Of a stretch of 64,000 nt of DNA, positions 37,784-50,570 are shown piece by piece (within the stretch, counting starts at the first letter, position 1; every line of letters starts with the position of its first letter). The stretch is from Rotaria macrura (taxonomy: Eukaryota; Rotifera; Eurotatoria; Philodinida; Philodinidae), in assembly GCA_900239685.1 (NCBI GenBank), contig OENT01000077.1, positions 175,441 to 239,440 of the forward strand, written 5' to 3'. The translations under genes were made by a program, and so were the position numbers. The notes beneath the pieces are model-generated. The model was given only the letters and a program-made list of their open reading frames with translations, had not been told where the DNA came from and did no database searches.

Positions 37784-40700
37784 ATGAATAATAACGAATC
37801 TTCGAACAACAGTGGATACGTAGTCAGTGTTAAAATACTTGACGTCGAAAAACGATGTAAAACAGGTTCAAAACATTATGTATAAATTGAATTTTTGCAA
37901 AGTGAAAAGAAATCACCTATTCTAAACACCTATTTATGAATTTATAGGTTTATGCGATACAAGTTACATGGTCCTATTCCAAAACTTCATTTACCATCTA
38001 TCGACGATATGCACAATTTTTTGATCTTCAAGTAAATTTTCATGTTATTTCTTCAATTTATAAACATATTCATCTTGTTAAGTGTAAATTACTTGATATA
38101 CTTGCTGAAAAATCATTACAATCAAATGGTAGTACAGAATCATGTAGAATTCCATATTTGCCCGGTATAGCGAGAAATAGAAATCTACTGAATGAATGAA
38201 GGAGGTTCCATCAAATTTTCCAGGTAAAATTATATTTGGTCGAAGTCAAATACGTAAAACTGCTTTAAAACGTAAACAAAATCTTGATGAATATTGTCAG
38301 GTATTTGATTGATTTTGTACGATTTAAATAGAAATTTACATTGATTCATAGAAGTTAATATCATTACCTGAAAGTATTTCTCGATCACATCCAATACTTG
38401 AATTTTTTCATCCATCGAAAAAAACTGATCTACAGAAATCTATCGAATCAACTACAATCGATGAAAATCGACGAAAAGAAGATGATGAGATAGTTGTAAA
38501 TAAACCATCAATATCCGCAAGTGTTCAATGTTTACAAGATTTTGATGCAGTTGACAATAATGAAATATCGTTGAAAAAAAATGATACTATCAAAGTGCTT
38601 CAGAAAGATGAGGGCGGTTCGTTTAATATATAGGTTTATAATAAAAACGATTAACTTAGTGAAATCTTTAAGGTCATTGGCTGATTCAAAATGGTGATCG
38701 AACAGGCTACGTATCACAAACTTGCTTAGAACCATTTAAATCCGAATACGATGTTCATCAACGTCTTAACGTGGAAAGATCACTTAGTAATCATAGATAT
38801 AAAATCCAAGAAAGAATAAATATCTTACTGTTTCTCTCTTATATAGATGAAAAATATTTTGTTAACACTAAATATGTAAGTGAAAGGTCAGAGGAACTTT
38901 CATTAGACAAAGATTCACTTGTAACTGTGATAAAAAAATCAGACGAGATATGGTGGACCGTTGAGTAAGAATTTTCTATTCGATCAATAGAAGAAAAAAA
39001 ACTTGTTTCAACTAAAGGTTTACTAATATGACGGGTAAATTTCCAGCTAGTTATCTATCATTGAGTATAGGATCGAATACTCAGGAAAATGTTACCAGTA
39101 AGTATCGATTATAGCTGATAATGAAAATTAAAAATTTACATCAAATGATTTTTTTTGCTGTTGTGCTTTAATTATTTATATAATGAAATAGTTTGTAGAT
39201 TTTCATGATAAGAAATTTGCAATTTATTCTAAATTTTTACAGCATCAACATCAAACGATTCTGCTAATTTAGAAAATTCGGATGATTCCAACGATGATGA
39301 GGATTGGGTACATCAGACAATATTTTAGTTCATTCTTGAATATACTTTCAATGTAATCTAGGATGACGATACAGAATATCAAATAGAATCGTCAAATAAT
39401 ACTCAAGTTGAGTTATATTATGCTACTAGTGATTTTATTGAACAAGTTGAAGGTTGTTTATCATTTAAACAAGGTGATATTATTGAAATATATAAGAAAG
39501 ATACCGGTGGATGGTGGTTTGGTCGTGCGATGAATGATGAATCCCATTTCATGTGGTTTCCATCAAATTATTTACAAAAACTACCAGTAAGAAGTTGTAG
39601 TAGAATAATTTGTTTTCACGGACGATTTTTTTGCCTAACATGCTCAATTATATTAGTAATAGCCGAGTAATCTCACTACTTCATACATGCAGAAGTATAA
39701 CAAAGGAAAACACTATTCGTTTTTGTTTCTTCTGACAGTTTTTGTTTTAGCACTAATGAAATGATTGAGTAACAACTAGATAGTTATGTAATGTGCTCAA
39801 TGCTATTTTCTATGTTCCATTAGAATGCATCAAATCAGAACGAGTAAACATAGATATACACCAAGTATCATGAAACTCTCTAGAAAGTCATACCCGAGAT
39901 CATATCAGTTTTAATAGCTTGAATAATAGAATCTTATTTAGATTTTCTTGAAATATCATCGTTTAAAAATTCATAGTTTTATTTTCGATTATTATATGGA
40001 GCTCTGTATAATTTTTTGATATCCGATTGTGCTTGTAGCAACTATATATCTATATGTATATATATATATATGTAAGAAGTATTAAGACAGTTTAATCTGT
40101 GAAGTATTTCTGCTGATCTGCAACGCCTCGACTGTTCATGGATGAATTGTACACTGACATTGATTTGAAATGAATTGATTCGATATTGCTTCAAAGTGTA
40201 ACATATTTTTTGATAGAAAAGTACAATTGTTCTCATACGAGTAGGGACATATGTGAGAAAATGATTCGATAACTCTTCTTCCTTCAATATACCGTTGCAC
40301 ACAGAAATCTGAACCGTATCGACATGTAAATATGTTGTTCATAATCAGCAATAACAAAAGCATGTGAATGATTGACTTATAAGAATATTGGAAGACAAAA
40401 ATTCTCGAATTCCCAGTGGACAAGCAATGATGAAAGGTTTTTCCCTGAAACAACATCAAATCGAGTTGTACGAAACGCTTTTAGTGCCATTTTGACATAT
40501 CTCAGATCGATATAAGTCAAAATACTTGTGGAAGAAAAATGGTCACTCAGGGACAACACTTGTCTTATATGAATGACAATATTTATAATCAGTGGCTTTC
40601 TGTCATCATTAATTCAGTAGTAAAGCACAGCAGCAACATCCTGGTGTTAAGATAGATCGATCGAAATTTTAGCCTCATCTTCTGATTCACTTCGATATTA

Positions 40701-41356
40701 ATTCGATAGATCTGCGTAGAATACTGTTGATCCTCATAAGAGCTGAATTACATATGATGCAGTTTATATCATATTTCGTGTGCACGTACATGTAGAGCAA
40801 AAACTCAGACAATAATTGTTGTATCCCTTCGTCAGTTCATGAAAACAAATTAGTACTGAATGCAAATAAATCCCATGAAACGTTTAGAACTATCCAAAAA
40901 GATATGTTGAAAACTCATCGCTCTAAAAAACATTGCTGATCGAAAACTTCGATATTTTTGATGCTCATGAGTTATTAGTATCTTTTTAAAATTTATCTTA
41001 CTTCATCTGTGTTCTAGCAATCAATTCCAAATGAAATTAATAACGACAATCATAAGCAATCTTGTAATGTTGAATATTCTTCAAATATGCAGGATGCAAT
41101 TCTAGGTTCTTCTGCTGATAAACCAATAGAAGATAATGAAAAACTATCAACAGATAGTACCACTCAAAATTCAGAAAAGCAAAGTTCAACCGGTGTGATT
41201 TACTCAAAAGTTATGAAAAACGAGGAAAAAAAAGAAACAGTAACAACTCATCATAACTTTCCTCTACCTATTCCTGACCCACCTTTGAATAATAATCAAC
41301 AATCAACACAAAAATCCGTGAAAGACCTCAAGAAAATCTTTGAAAAACATAAATAA
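37784..41356 (+). CDS. PX and triple-SH3 adaptor, p47phox/Tks (SH3PXD2) type
   Basis: Such proteins bind phosphoinositides through PX and use SH3 domains to organise NADPH oxidase or actin-rich protrusions. Exons: 37784-37879, 37948-38031, 38083-38164, 38224-38300, 38352-38616, 38673-38786, 38847-38964, 39018-39097, 39243-39307, 39362-39586 and 41018-41356, 514 residues. The PX domain (about 12-130) shows SKHYVYAIQVTWS, the lipid-binding YRRYAQFFDLQ, and LPGKIIFGRSQIRKTAL. The three SH3 domains lie near 169-224 (LQDFDAV, GHWLIQN), 240-300 (WWTVEF, GKFPASYL) and 343-402 (YYATSDF, GGWWFGR, FPSNYLQ). The C-terminal 110 residues are polar with one Pro-rich patch (PLPIPDPPL) and a basic end. Vertebrate p47phox has two SH3 domains, Tks4 four and Tks5 five, so the exact orthologue is open. 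The last intron (39587-41017) holds nothing I recognise. Confidence 0.88.
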
Positions 41357-41710
41357 TGAACTTTACCGCTGTCTTATTTACTTATTTTTATTCATCTTCG
41401 CCATATGTTTATGTATAATTTTTTAACGTTTACTATGTGCAATATCGACACTCGATAACGACAATAAGAATTGAAAGAAAAACGTTCTTGTACTTATTTT
41501 AAATGATTCACTTGGATAATATTTAATTGAAAGTTTATTCATTCATATCTAGCAAAACTTGTATATCAGCAGAATTGACATATTTTTACTTGATTAGAAG
41601 TTCAAATGTGAGTGATAAAAATATCAAGTTACTCAAGTGTTAGCCGATTGAACTGAATATTATTTCTATAGGTCATTGGTAGATCACTAGTCGGTTCAAA
41701 AATATAATAC

Positions 41711-42162
41711 CTATATATATATATATATAGATAAATATGTCGTGTCGAAGTCACAACTTTGACAAATGTTGTCGTCGAGGTTGTTTTTAAGCAAAATAGA
41801 TCGATACAGTTGAGCACACAAATCATTTACTTTCACATACTGCTGAATGATGACAGCTGGATTTATATAACATTTTAACTTATTTGCATCGATTCGCTTT
41901 ACAACCTCTGTACCATTGCATTTTAACATTCCTTGACCACCGTTAACACTCTGAAGTCGTGTAACTTCTCGTAATGATTTTGGTGAGTCATTTGGAACGT
42001 TTTGTGCAAACAACAAGGTTGATGAACCTGGTGCTATGGATATTTGATTATATGAATAGTAAACATTTGTCGAAGTTGAACTTCGATACGATATATACAT
42101 ACATAAAGAGAGAAGAAGTGAAATAATACATTTTATTAAAGACTGATATTTGAATTTTGTTT
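41711..42162 (-). CDS. Exon-like open frame, unknown protein, possibly secreted
   Basis: About 150 codons are open on the minus strand, beginning right after a plausible acceptor (CTTGTTTATAG) in phase 1. I see no in-frame ATG before the hydrophobic segment, so a start exon should lie at higher coordinates. The translation has a hydrophobic stretch (LIKCIISLLLSLCMYISY) that could be a signal peptide or anchor. It is followed by a polar region with several Cys and one glycosylation-type site (CNGTEVV). The frame runs into a TA tract and stops at 41711. No family was recognised. The regular codon use and length suggest a real exon, but the full gene is not resolved. Confidence 0.35.
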
Positions 42163-43183
42163 CTATAAACAAGAGTTTTTGGATGGATTATTTACAGAGG
42201 CCAATCTATTAAACCGGACGATGAACGCATGCCGATTTTTGACTAACTGCACTTTGAATACTAGAAACATCAAAACTACTAAACGAAATTCTATTCAAGG
42301 CGTCTATATTAGCATTGCCCTGAAGCCTTGAAATATTTTTTTAAAGAGATACTACTACAAAAGTAAAGTAATATCTTATTTCATCTTTTTGATAAATTGG
42401 TGTGATTAAAAAAGAAAATACGATAAAATCGACTGAAAAGTTACATGTCTCAAGTTTGATTTTTAAAGAAGTATGGCGTCATTCCTCATGCGTAAAATCT
42501 AGATAAGATATGAATTAGAAAAAAAATTAAATGAACAAATAAAATTACTCTATGGATTCTAGTTTCATACTTCAGATTTTTAGAGAAGACTAAAAATAGA
42601 TTGCACTCTAACCTCTACTGTTTTTGTCTATTGCAATCAGAGCAGATTGAAAACCAATGAATTCTCATACCAAAATATTCCGTGAAAGTCGTCGAACCTA
42701 TCTGTTTTGGAGTTCTCTTTTTATGATGACTACCAGTCGTAGTTTACTTTACTTCATTTTGAATGATTGTAGTTAACTTTTTTTTTTATTAATATCACTT
42801 TCATTTAAATGATTATCTTACTTTCTTTCATAGAATGTGCATCAATACATTTCAGCAACTGAGTTTTACCGGGGAATTCATCATGTAAATGTTTTAGTAT
42901 CTCAAGTAGGAATTTAGAACATCTTTAGAGATAGATGAAAGCGTTTCTCAACAAATGACATATCATGTTAATTTTTTTTTGAATCTTTTGTTTTCTGCAG
43001 GTTTTATTCAAGAAGACAAACAGAAGGACATAAAATATAGTGAAAATATTAACGTTAGAAAATGTATGGTATTTGTCAATAAGTCATATCTATAGTACTT
43101 CTCATACACTATGTAATGTGTATTATATCTGATAGTATTGACTATTGATAGATTTTAGTTTATGATAGATGCCTCTGATATGT

Positions 43184-43474
43184 CTATCGACGAGTGCAAC
43201 AAACAGCAAAAGAATCATTAGGTGAAATTACACAATGATGTGTCGTTGGACATTCTCGACGATTTGGACCACGTCCACAAAAATAGTCAGCAAGTGGAGG
43301 TTGTCCATCTTCACATGGAGTCGTTCTACATTCACATATTGGACATCCATCTTTTAACACAAGGCCATATACACAATACATTGCACATACTGGACCACAC
43401 CCAGGAGGTGACACTGTTTTTGCTACTGTTAACGAGACAAGCAAGTATAGAAGAAAAATTGAATGGAGGCGCAT
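43184..43474 (-). CDS. Small secreted antistasin-type cysteine-rich protein, probable protease inhibitor
   Basis: The 96-residue product starts with a signal peptide (MRLHSIFLLYLLVSLTVA, cleavage near 18). The mature part has 12 Cys in two modules. Residues 26-49 follow the antistasin pattern C-x3-C-x3-C-x9-C-x2-C-x-C. Residues 54-93 follow C-x11-C-x8-C-x5-C-x10-CC, as in lustrin/EB-like modules. Antistasin domains are known serine protease inhibitors, so extracellular protease inhibition is inferred. I chose this Met rather than the upstream one at 43558 because the TATA box overlaps the upstream ATG and only this Met leads directly into a signal peptide. The gene has one exon, which is unusual among its neighbours. 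Confidence 0.75.
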   Translation of the reverse strand: MRLHSIFLLYLLVSLTVAKTVSPPGCGPVCAMYCVYGLVLKDGCPICECRTTPCEDGQPPLADYFCGRGPNRRECPTTHHCVISPNDSFAVCCTRR

Positions 43475-43547
43475 TTTTAATTTGTTGTTGTTGTTGTCGT
43501 TGTGTAGTTGCAGTTGGTTCTTATTGATGTAGGATATCGCGCAACAG

Positions 43548-43555
43548 TATTTATA
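43548..43555 (-). promoter_or_regulatory. TATA box of the antistasin-type gene
   Basis: TATAAATA on the minus strand, 74 bases before the chosen start codon. It predicts transcription beginning near 43520 and therefore excludes the longer upstream Met as the start. Confidence 0.55.
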
Positions 43556-44608
43556 CATTTAAAATAATCACAATTAAATTCTTTTGTCAATATTTATCAG
43601 TTTCTCATAGATGCAGATGCGCTGTACTTAGAATGGCTAATAAAAAGTATCTGCACATAAGTAGGAGCACAAATATCATGTATGTTGACTCAAGGAAATT
43701 TTCAATCTTTTGCTTATTTCGGACAAAGTTGAAGAAATCTACTGCATCATCTATTTTGACATAAGTTTTCATTGTCGAATGTTATGAATTTGTTTTGTCG
43801 ATCTTAAAAATGAACCACAGCGAAGAATAAAATATCGTATGATTGCATTAATGATGTTCAAGCATTATAAGGTTTTGTTTTTGCAGACGATTGGATTTAT
43901 CCATGAAAAAGACAATCGTTCACACGTTCTATCGATTTATATCTATTTCATAACGAAAATTTTAGAAGACATCGTAAATGATTTGTCGTATAGTGACGTG
44001 TCAATGTATGAACTCACTGTTTAATTAAAAACAAACTATGCGCTAGGTGTGATTGAATCAACAAGTCGTACTCCGATTTGGTCCCACTTATTCGAATGAT
44101 CTCACAATTGATTCTTATCTTAGATCGATCCTTTTCGCTTCATTCATGATTGATGGAAAAAAACTTATAATAAACCAACAATTATGTCTATAATTAGTTA
44201 CTTAAATTTAAAAAATTCATTCTCCAATTGTCGTCGGTTAAATAGAGTCCATTTAATAATTCAACTTGAAGTAAATGATACATTATTGCTAATTGTTAAT
44301 ATTCATTTATTGAATTTAAAAAACTAAAATAATAATTACCATGCAGTTTACAATTACTAATCGAAATGTACTGGTACGCAATTATAAAGATTTTTAATTT
44401 ACTATTAAGTGACAGTATTAGAACAGCTCAGAATGGTGTTGACGTTCAGGACCATGCGCTGTGTATTTCTTGTTATGTCGTCATAATGAATCAATTATTC
44501 AGAAATCTTGCTGTTCATACTTGTACACTTGATTCACCAAAAACGTTTTTTATTGTTATTGAAGAAGCTGTTGTATATATGATGTAAAGAACTATGGAAG
44601 AGCCATAG

Positions 44609-44875
44609 CCTATTCCTAAAATATATACTGGAGAAATCGTAAAAACTCGTGTTGATAATCTTGCTATCGACACCGGTACATTCTTCTCATTGATAAACAG
44701 AATTATTCTTATCAACTCTATTCGAATCGAAATGAGAAATAATCAAATGGGACCGAATTGTGATAGTGCCCAACTGATTAGATCATTACACATTGGTTGG
44801 GACCGAATCGAGGGACAGTTCCGAATCAACATGATTATCATGCTAGGAAATGGTCAAACATATACTAACGGTTGA
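44609..44875 (+). pseudogene. Possible decayed retroelement aspartic protease fragment
   Basis: An open frame of 88 codons between two stops contains LAIDTGTFFSLIN, which fits the retropepsin active-site pattern of hydrophobic-x-Asp-Thr-Gly followed by a Ser-Leu-Ile step. The residue after Asp-Thr-Gly is Thr rather than the usual Ala or Ser. No start codon, other pol domain or long terminal repeat was seen nearby. It may be a degraded LTR-retrotransposon piece or a chance match. Confidence 0.3.
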
Positions 44876-47262
44876 TTTCTTGCATATTCACAAATACTCT
44901 GTATCTCTCGAAATTTATTAACTGTGTTTGCAAAAAACGAAATTTGATTTGATTTTCCGTAGCATTACATACTTGCAAGAATTTATGCGTATCTTCTCAT
45001 TTTACAATGATGAAATTCTTTTAAAAAAGATGCTTACTTCAAGCTACATTAAGAAAGACATTGAGATATGTATTTATGTGCGATAATTAAAAACAAAGAT
45101 AAATTATGACTCAACATCGATGAATCTTAGTTACGTAAATAAAAAAATAGAGTAAAATATTATTAGCCTGGACGTAAAGTATTCATCTGAATTTGAGCCG
45201 CTAAAGATGGAGGATATTTACTTTATTGTCATTTACAATGACCCAAAATTCAAAAAAATTGCGAAAAGTTGATGGCACCATTCCAATCTCTTAGGCGAGT
45301 TTATATTTAATAACGCAAGATTTTTCTATAGAATAGATTATATACATTTTTTACGTTTATCTGTTTAAAATACTTGCTTTAGTAGTCATGAGAAATGAAA
45401 AAAAGAACGAAAACCCAAGATATCTTTCGACTTGATTGAATGTTCATTTGGATATTATACACAGATCAAAGAATGTATTTGATAATAAAAATCTACGCAT
45501 GTGTTATTTCTCGATGCAATAAATACTGTTAAAATTAGATTTACTCAATTAATGCTATTGTTTAGATAGAATAATTTGATAGTGGCTTTTCGTTCCAATG
45601 CAAGTTAACATGTTTTATTGTTTATGATGAATATAGATGATTATATTTAATATAGCGGTAAACAGATGACTGATCCAATAAAATACTATCATTCATCGAG
45701 TTGTTTTCCGCTTATTGGCATTCCATTGCAATCGATCTCGCTGGGACTATTTCTAAGACAAATTTATGCACAAATAAAATAGATGATATCAAGTACTGTT
45801 GTTATCCTTTGTTTTTCACAAAAATAGCACATTACATCACTTATAATATGTAGGAATCGAGTCGATTACTCGAAAGTTTTTCAATTTTCTATCATTTGAT
45901 TATCTTAAAGGTTTTAGTGACATATATTCAAGTGACTTCTATGTATATAAATTACTCTACTATAGATAATAATTTCGGTATTCTTATGTGCAAGAGTTGT
46001 TATGTGAACAGATAAACTGTGATTTATATTATTTGCATATGACAGAATCAATTGATAGGATACTATTTCACCGTTTCAAATAGCCTCAAGTGATATTTAA
46101 CATAAAACTAAATCAAATTGTATGAAAATCGATTTTTAGTTTGCAGGATATCATAAATGAATCTGCAAGATTCTTGTAAATTAATAAGGTGCTTTTTTGT
46201 ACAATGCTTCAGAATACAATTGAATTGAATCTAATTTTGAAACTTTCAATTACACATGCAGAGATTTTATTTAATCTTACATTTTATAATTGAATCTAAG
46301 AATTTAGATGACGAAGCGATTCAATGCTCATGATGTTATGATTTGCAATCGCATGACTAGATATCATGCTACAACTCAATGAAGATTATATTCGTTTTAA
46401 CATTCAGTTTCTATTTGCTTCCGAAAACATTACACGATGATGAATAGATTAACTATAGATGTATAGTTGTATAAAAAAGAGTCTTGATCTTCTAACTGTG
46501 TAGATATGATATTCAAGACCAATCCATACATTATTGATTGGTCGAATGAAGTACGACGTAAAAAAGGACGATTAAGCCTATCGCTTAAGAAAAGCACACA
46601 TAAAAAAAGAGAAATATAAGATACTATCATGGCGATGTTTTGAATAATATCAATTGAATTCTTATATCTAACATTTTCGACAAAGATCAAAAATGTCCAA
46701 CATTTTCTTCAAGTAAACTATCTCGATGACTTATAAGCTTATCAGATTGACATTTTGTATTAGAAATATTTGTAATATATTTTTGTGATGCGTTCACCTC
46801 TTTCATGTATATTTTTAATTATTTTTTCGAATTTCTCTATACTAGAAGTTTTCCTCTATGAATGTGATGTTTTTTGTGGCATCATGGAGCTAATAAAATG
46901 CATACGTCTTGAAACGTTGTTGAGTTGTAATCACACAATGCTTTGATTCACATCGATTCTCTATATAAATTTCAAATGAATAACGAAAATTTCTAAAACT
47001 AAAAGATCTGCTGCAAAATAAATCGAAAAAAGTAATGCATTCGAGAATAAATTAAATACAGCACATTCAATATGAGCATTTTTCTTTTTGTAGTATCAAG
47101 ATGCTAGAAGAGCTTATTGGAAGTCTTGCGATATGACAATAGATGTAACATTCACTATAATAGTTTCTAAAATGAAAATTTTTCGTACCTTCTTCCGATC
47201 AAGAAAATTTCTGCAAGAATTTCCCTCAGCATCCAAATAAACTGCATTAGAGCTAGTTCACA

Positions 47263-47628
47263 GGTAACGCACTCACGTTTTGGCAACTTTCCAACCAAAT
47301 TTCTCCTAAATAGTTAAGCACAGAGCCTCGAAATTTTGTTTGTAAATAGGTAATATGAAGTTGTTTAATGTCTAAAATTTTCATCTTAATTGACTGTATG
47401 GTTCATGTGTTAAAAGAAAATTACATGCTGGTAACGCACTGACAATAAAAGCCATTTTTTCTTGGTGATGCCAGAAATGGTAAATTTCCCACAGATGCTT
47501 ACGTCATGAAGTCATTTAATCGAGAGCAAACTTGTAGTGGAGGGTCTGAACTATCTACTGATAAGAACCGCTTTGAAAAATATTATGTTACTCTGGAACT
47601 ATATATGAAACATTGGTAACGCACTCAC
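47263..47628. repeat. Three spaced copies of GGTAACGCACTSAC
   Basis: The 14-base motif occurs at 47263-47276 and 47615-47628 (GGTAACGCACTCAC) and, with one change, at 47430-47443 (GGTAACGCACTGAC). Starts are 167 and 185 bases apart. The surrounding 47.2-48.0 kb is less AT-rich than its flanks, which suggests a degenerate tandem repeat or part of a dispersed element. Confidence 0.6.
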
Positions 47629-50493
47629 TCCGCTCTATGAAGCTTCATCAAAAATGGTATTTTTATCATCTCGAGAAGAACCTATGTTAATCTACCTATG
47701 TCAAACTGGAGATTTGGCATCAATCTGACTACTAATATATCCATTTTTATCAGAAACAAAACACTGACTGAAATGGGGTAAAAGCCCAAACTGCATTTTC
47801 ACGTTATTTTCTGCCAAAAGTACGCCATTATGGCTGGCAGCTATAATTTCTTCTCGTAGTTTTTAAAAATAAACTAGATAGATCGATGTAGAATATATGA
47901 AAGCCTATTAAAGAACTTGAAATGAGTGCGCTCATATGTTTGCTCTCGGAAAATTCCAGTGCTCAACTCTAATCATGCTGGCTGACCGTTGGCAGGACAA
48001 GCTGATAAATAGGTTGTAAATAGGTCAATGAATAAATGTATATTCCAAGAAACCTTAATGCAAAACTGAAGATATATCAAACATATTCAATTAGTGATAC
48101 ATTGTTCTTCAACTATTTTGTAACAGAAAAGATAGCATGCACCTAGATACGAATATCAACATAATCTGTGAAGCTTGCAGCATATTGTTAAATAAAAAAC
48201 AATGTAATATTATTTTCTATGAATCAATACTTAATTGATGTTTTATGAATTTCTTTTCTTGTTTTTCAAAAATAACATAAGCTACCCATCACATGTTCTT
48301 TACTACAGACAGGGCTTTCTAAAGTTAAGCATTTTTCATATTATTTCGCAACTCAGATTCTGTTCATCTACATATGGATGCCAATGTAAATGTATCCAGA
48401 TCGTTTGTATACGATCACCGATAGCCTATATTTATTTATCTTTGTTGGCATCAAAACTTGTACTCCGGCAAAAATTCTATGTGACGAAATGTTCAGTGTC
48501 TCATATGAAAGGTTATGAAAAGAAAATGCAATCATAATCAGCAACAACAATGAATATCATTCAAGTAGACTGGTGAATCTATTAAAAATTACGAATAAAA
48601 CTATTCTTCTCACATGAAAATATGGAGTTCATAGAAAAGATCGAGTGATCAAAGAAAGTCAAAATTTAGTGTTACACATTCATTCAATAGGAATGAGAAA
48701 AAACCGTCGATTGCATCATGGGTTTAAACGTACAAAGGAAACAAGAAGTCACATTGATAGTTATTATCTTTCGCTGACTGAGTAACATACTGAACACAGC
48801 TGTATAATTTAAATTTCATTGACTTTATCATGAATATTTCCCTTACATTGTTGTCCATGATAAAATTCTTTTTTTCTAATCTGCTGTCTTGATCAGTGTT
48901 CATCAATGAATCAATGAATCAGAATCAGTTCTAATTGTATCTATATCTATACTATTCAACGTTAACTTTTAGTCTCTTCTTACCAGGTAACTGATGAATT
49001 CTTATCATCTTGCGTCGAGAATTCTAATTTCTATTGCTCCGAATTCAACAACCCGAGCGTAATTCGATGATTTCTAGGTTTTCTCATATTACAATTTTAT
49101 GATTTTCACCTTCTCCACCATTCAAGTCGTATTTAATTAGTACGAAAAATAAAATGAAATGCATGCATGCATGCACTCTTCTATCCTTTTGCTAGCACAG
49201 TGAAAATTACTATATTATTGAGACAATTATGTACGTGATAATGCCACAATTAGTACTTTATTGAACATTTTCAAAACTAATAATAAAAGACTAGTAAATT
49301 TACTTCAATTCAGCATGGTGTGATCGTCAAGAGAACAAATAATTTTTTCTATACTATTGTTTCGATTACACATGCAAAGCGCTAATAACTAGAGCTTTTA
49401 GCCGAAATTTTCATGAATTGACACTGCCTTTGACGATAACATGCCAGAGATTTTTATAATTAATTAGTGCAAACTAAATAAAATAAAACTTCGTTTCATA
49501 GTTAATCTTTAAATACGTTTCAAGTTCCACATCATGAAGACATCGATGATGCACAAAATAATTTTAATAAAAATATATAAATCTTAACTATTTTTCCATA
49601 GAACTTTTCATTTCGTCTCTTTTGCTTCGATAATAACAATTAAAAATATTTTTCAAACAAGCGCATCGGACATCTTGTAGGAAATGAAACATGATTATCT
49701 CATATTCTCTTCACAAAAAAAAGCAAATATGAGAGAAACACATTTCGACCTTTTCAGCTTTCCTCGAAAAAAAACAATTTAAGAAAAAAAAACGAAATGT
49801 AGTAGATTTCGAGATTTTTAAAATTTGAAGCAGCAATAGGCAATGATTCAATATGATCTTTCTTGTAATTTACACAAATAATAATCATCTTCCTTATTTA
49901 AACTATTGCATTTGTAAATTTTCTGTATGAAACCATTTTATGTTTCACTGAAGTACCATTCTCAAAATGAAGTCATGAAACAACAAAACTGTTATACGTA
50001 CCCTAGAATCATTATAGTATGACGTCGTCCTACTGGTAGTTTTACTTTATTGTATATCAATGATAACAATTAGCTATATTTTTCATTTTCATTCTTTAGT
50101 AAACATATTACTCTTCCTTGTTTTCTTCCATTTAATAAATGTCTATAGCAATCAAACATATTTCGGTTTCTACTATCTTTTCGATAGTTAGCTATTCGAA
50201 TTTCTTCAACAAGCTTACTCGATCGAATTTATTTACACAAAGTGCAGGTTGTCAAGCAACCGTAGCATGCAATGAGTCGAAAATTGTACTGCACCAAACA
50301 ACTGTGTAATTAGAAGCATAATCCATGGCATGATCAGTTTCATTGACATTAAAATGATATGGAGGAAGATTTTTTTCGTGAATGTTCATAAAGCTTTTTC
50401 TATCAAATCAGAGCTCATTCAAGCAATCACCGATAACTGTTTAGACTGTATCATCGTTTCTGTGAGATACAGTATTGCACATATTCAACTTTT

Positions 50494-50570
50494 TGAACCC
50501 GCACCCGACCCGACGAAGTTTGAACCCGAACTGGACAGGACTTGAACTCGCACCCACCCGCGGGTCAGGT
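50494..50570. repeat. GC-rich CCCG-type degenerate repeat island
   Basis: Repeated units such as TTTGAACCCG, CACCCGACCCG and CACCCACCCGCGGGT form a sharp GC-rich island in otherwise AT-rich DNA. The pattern looks like a minisatellite or the end of a mobile element; it is not coding in any convincing frame. Confidence 0.55.
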
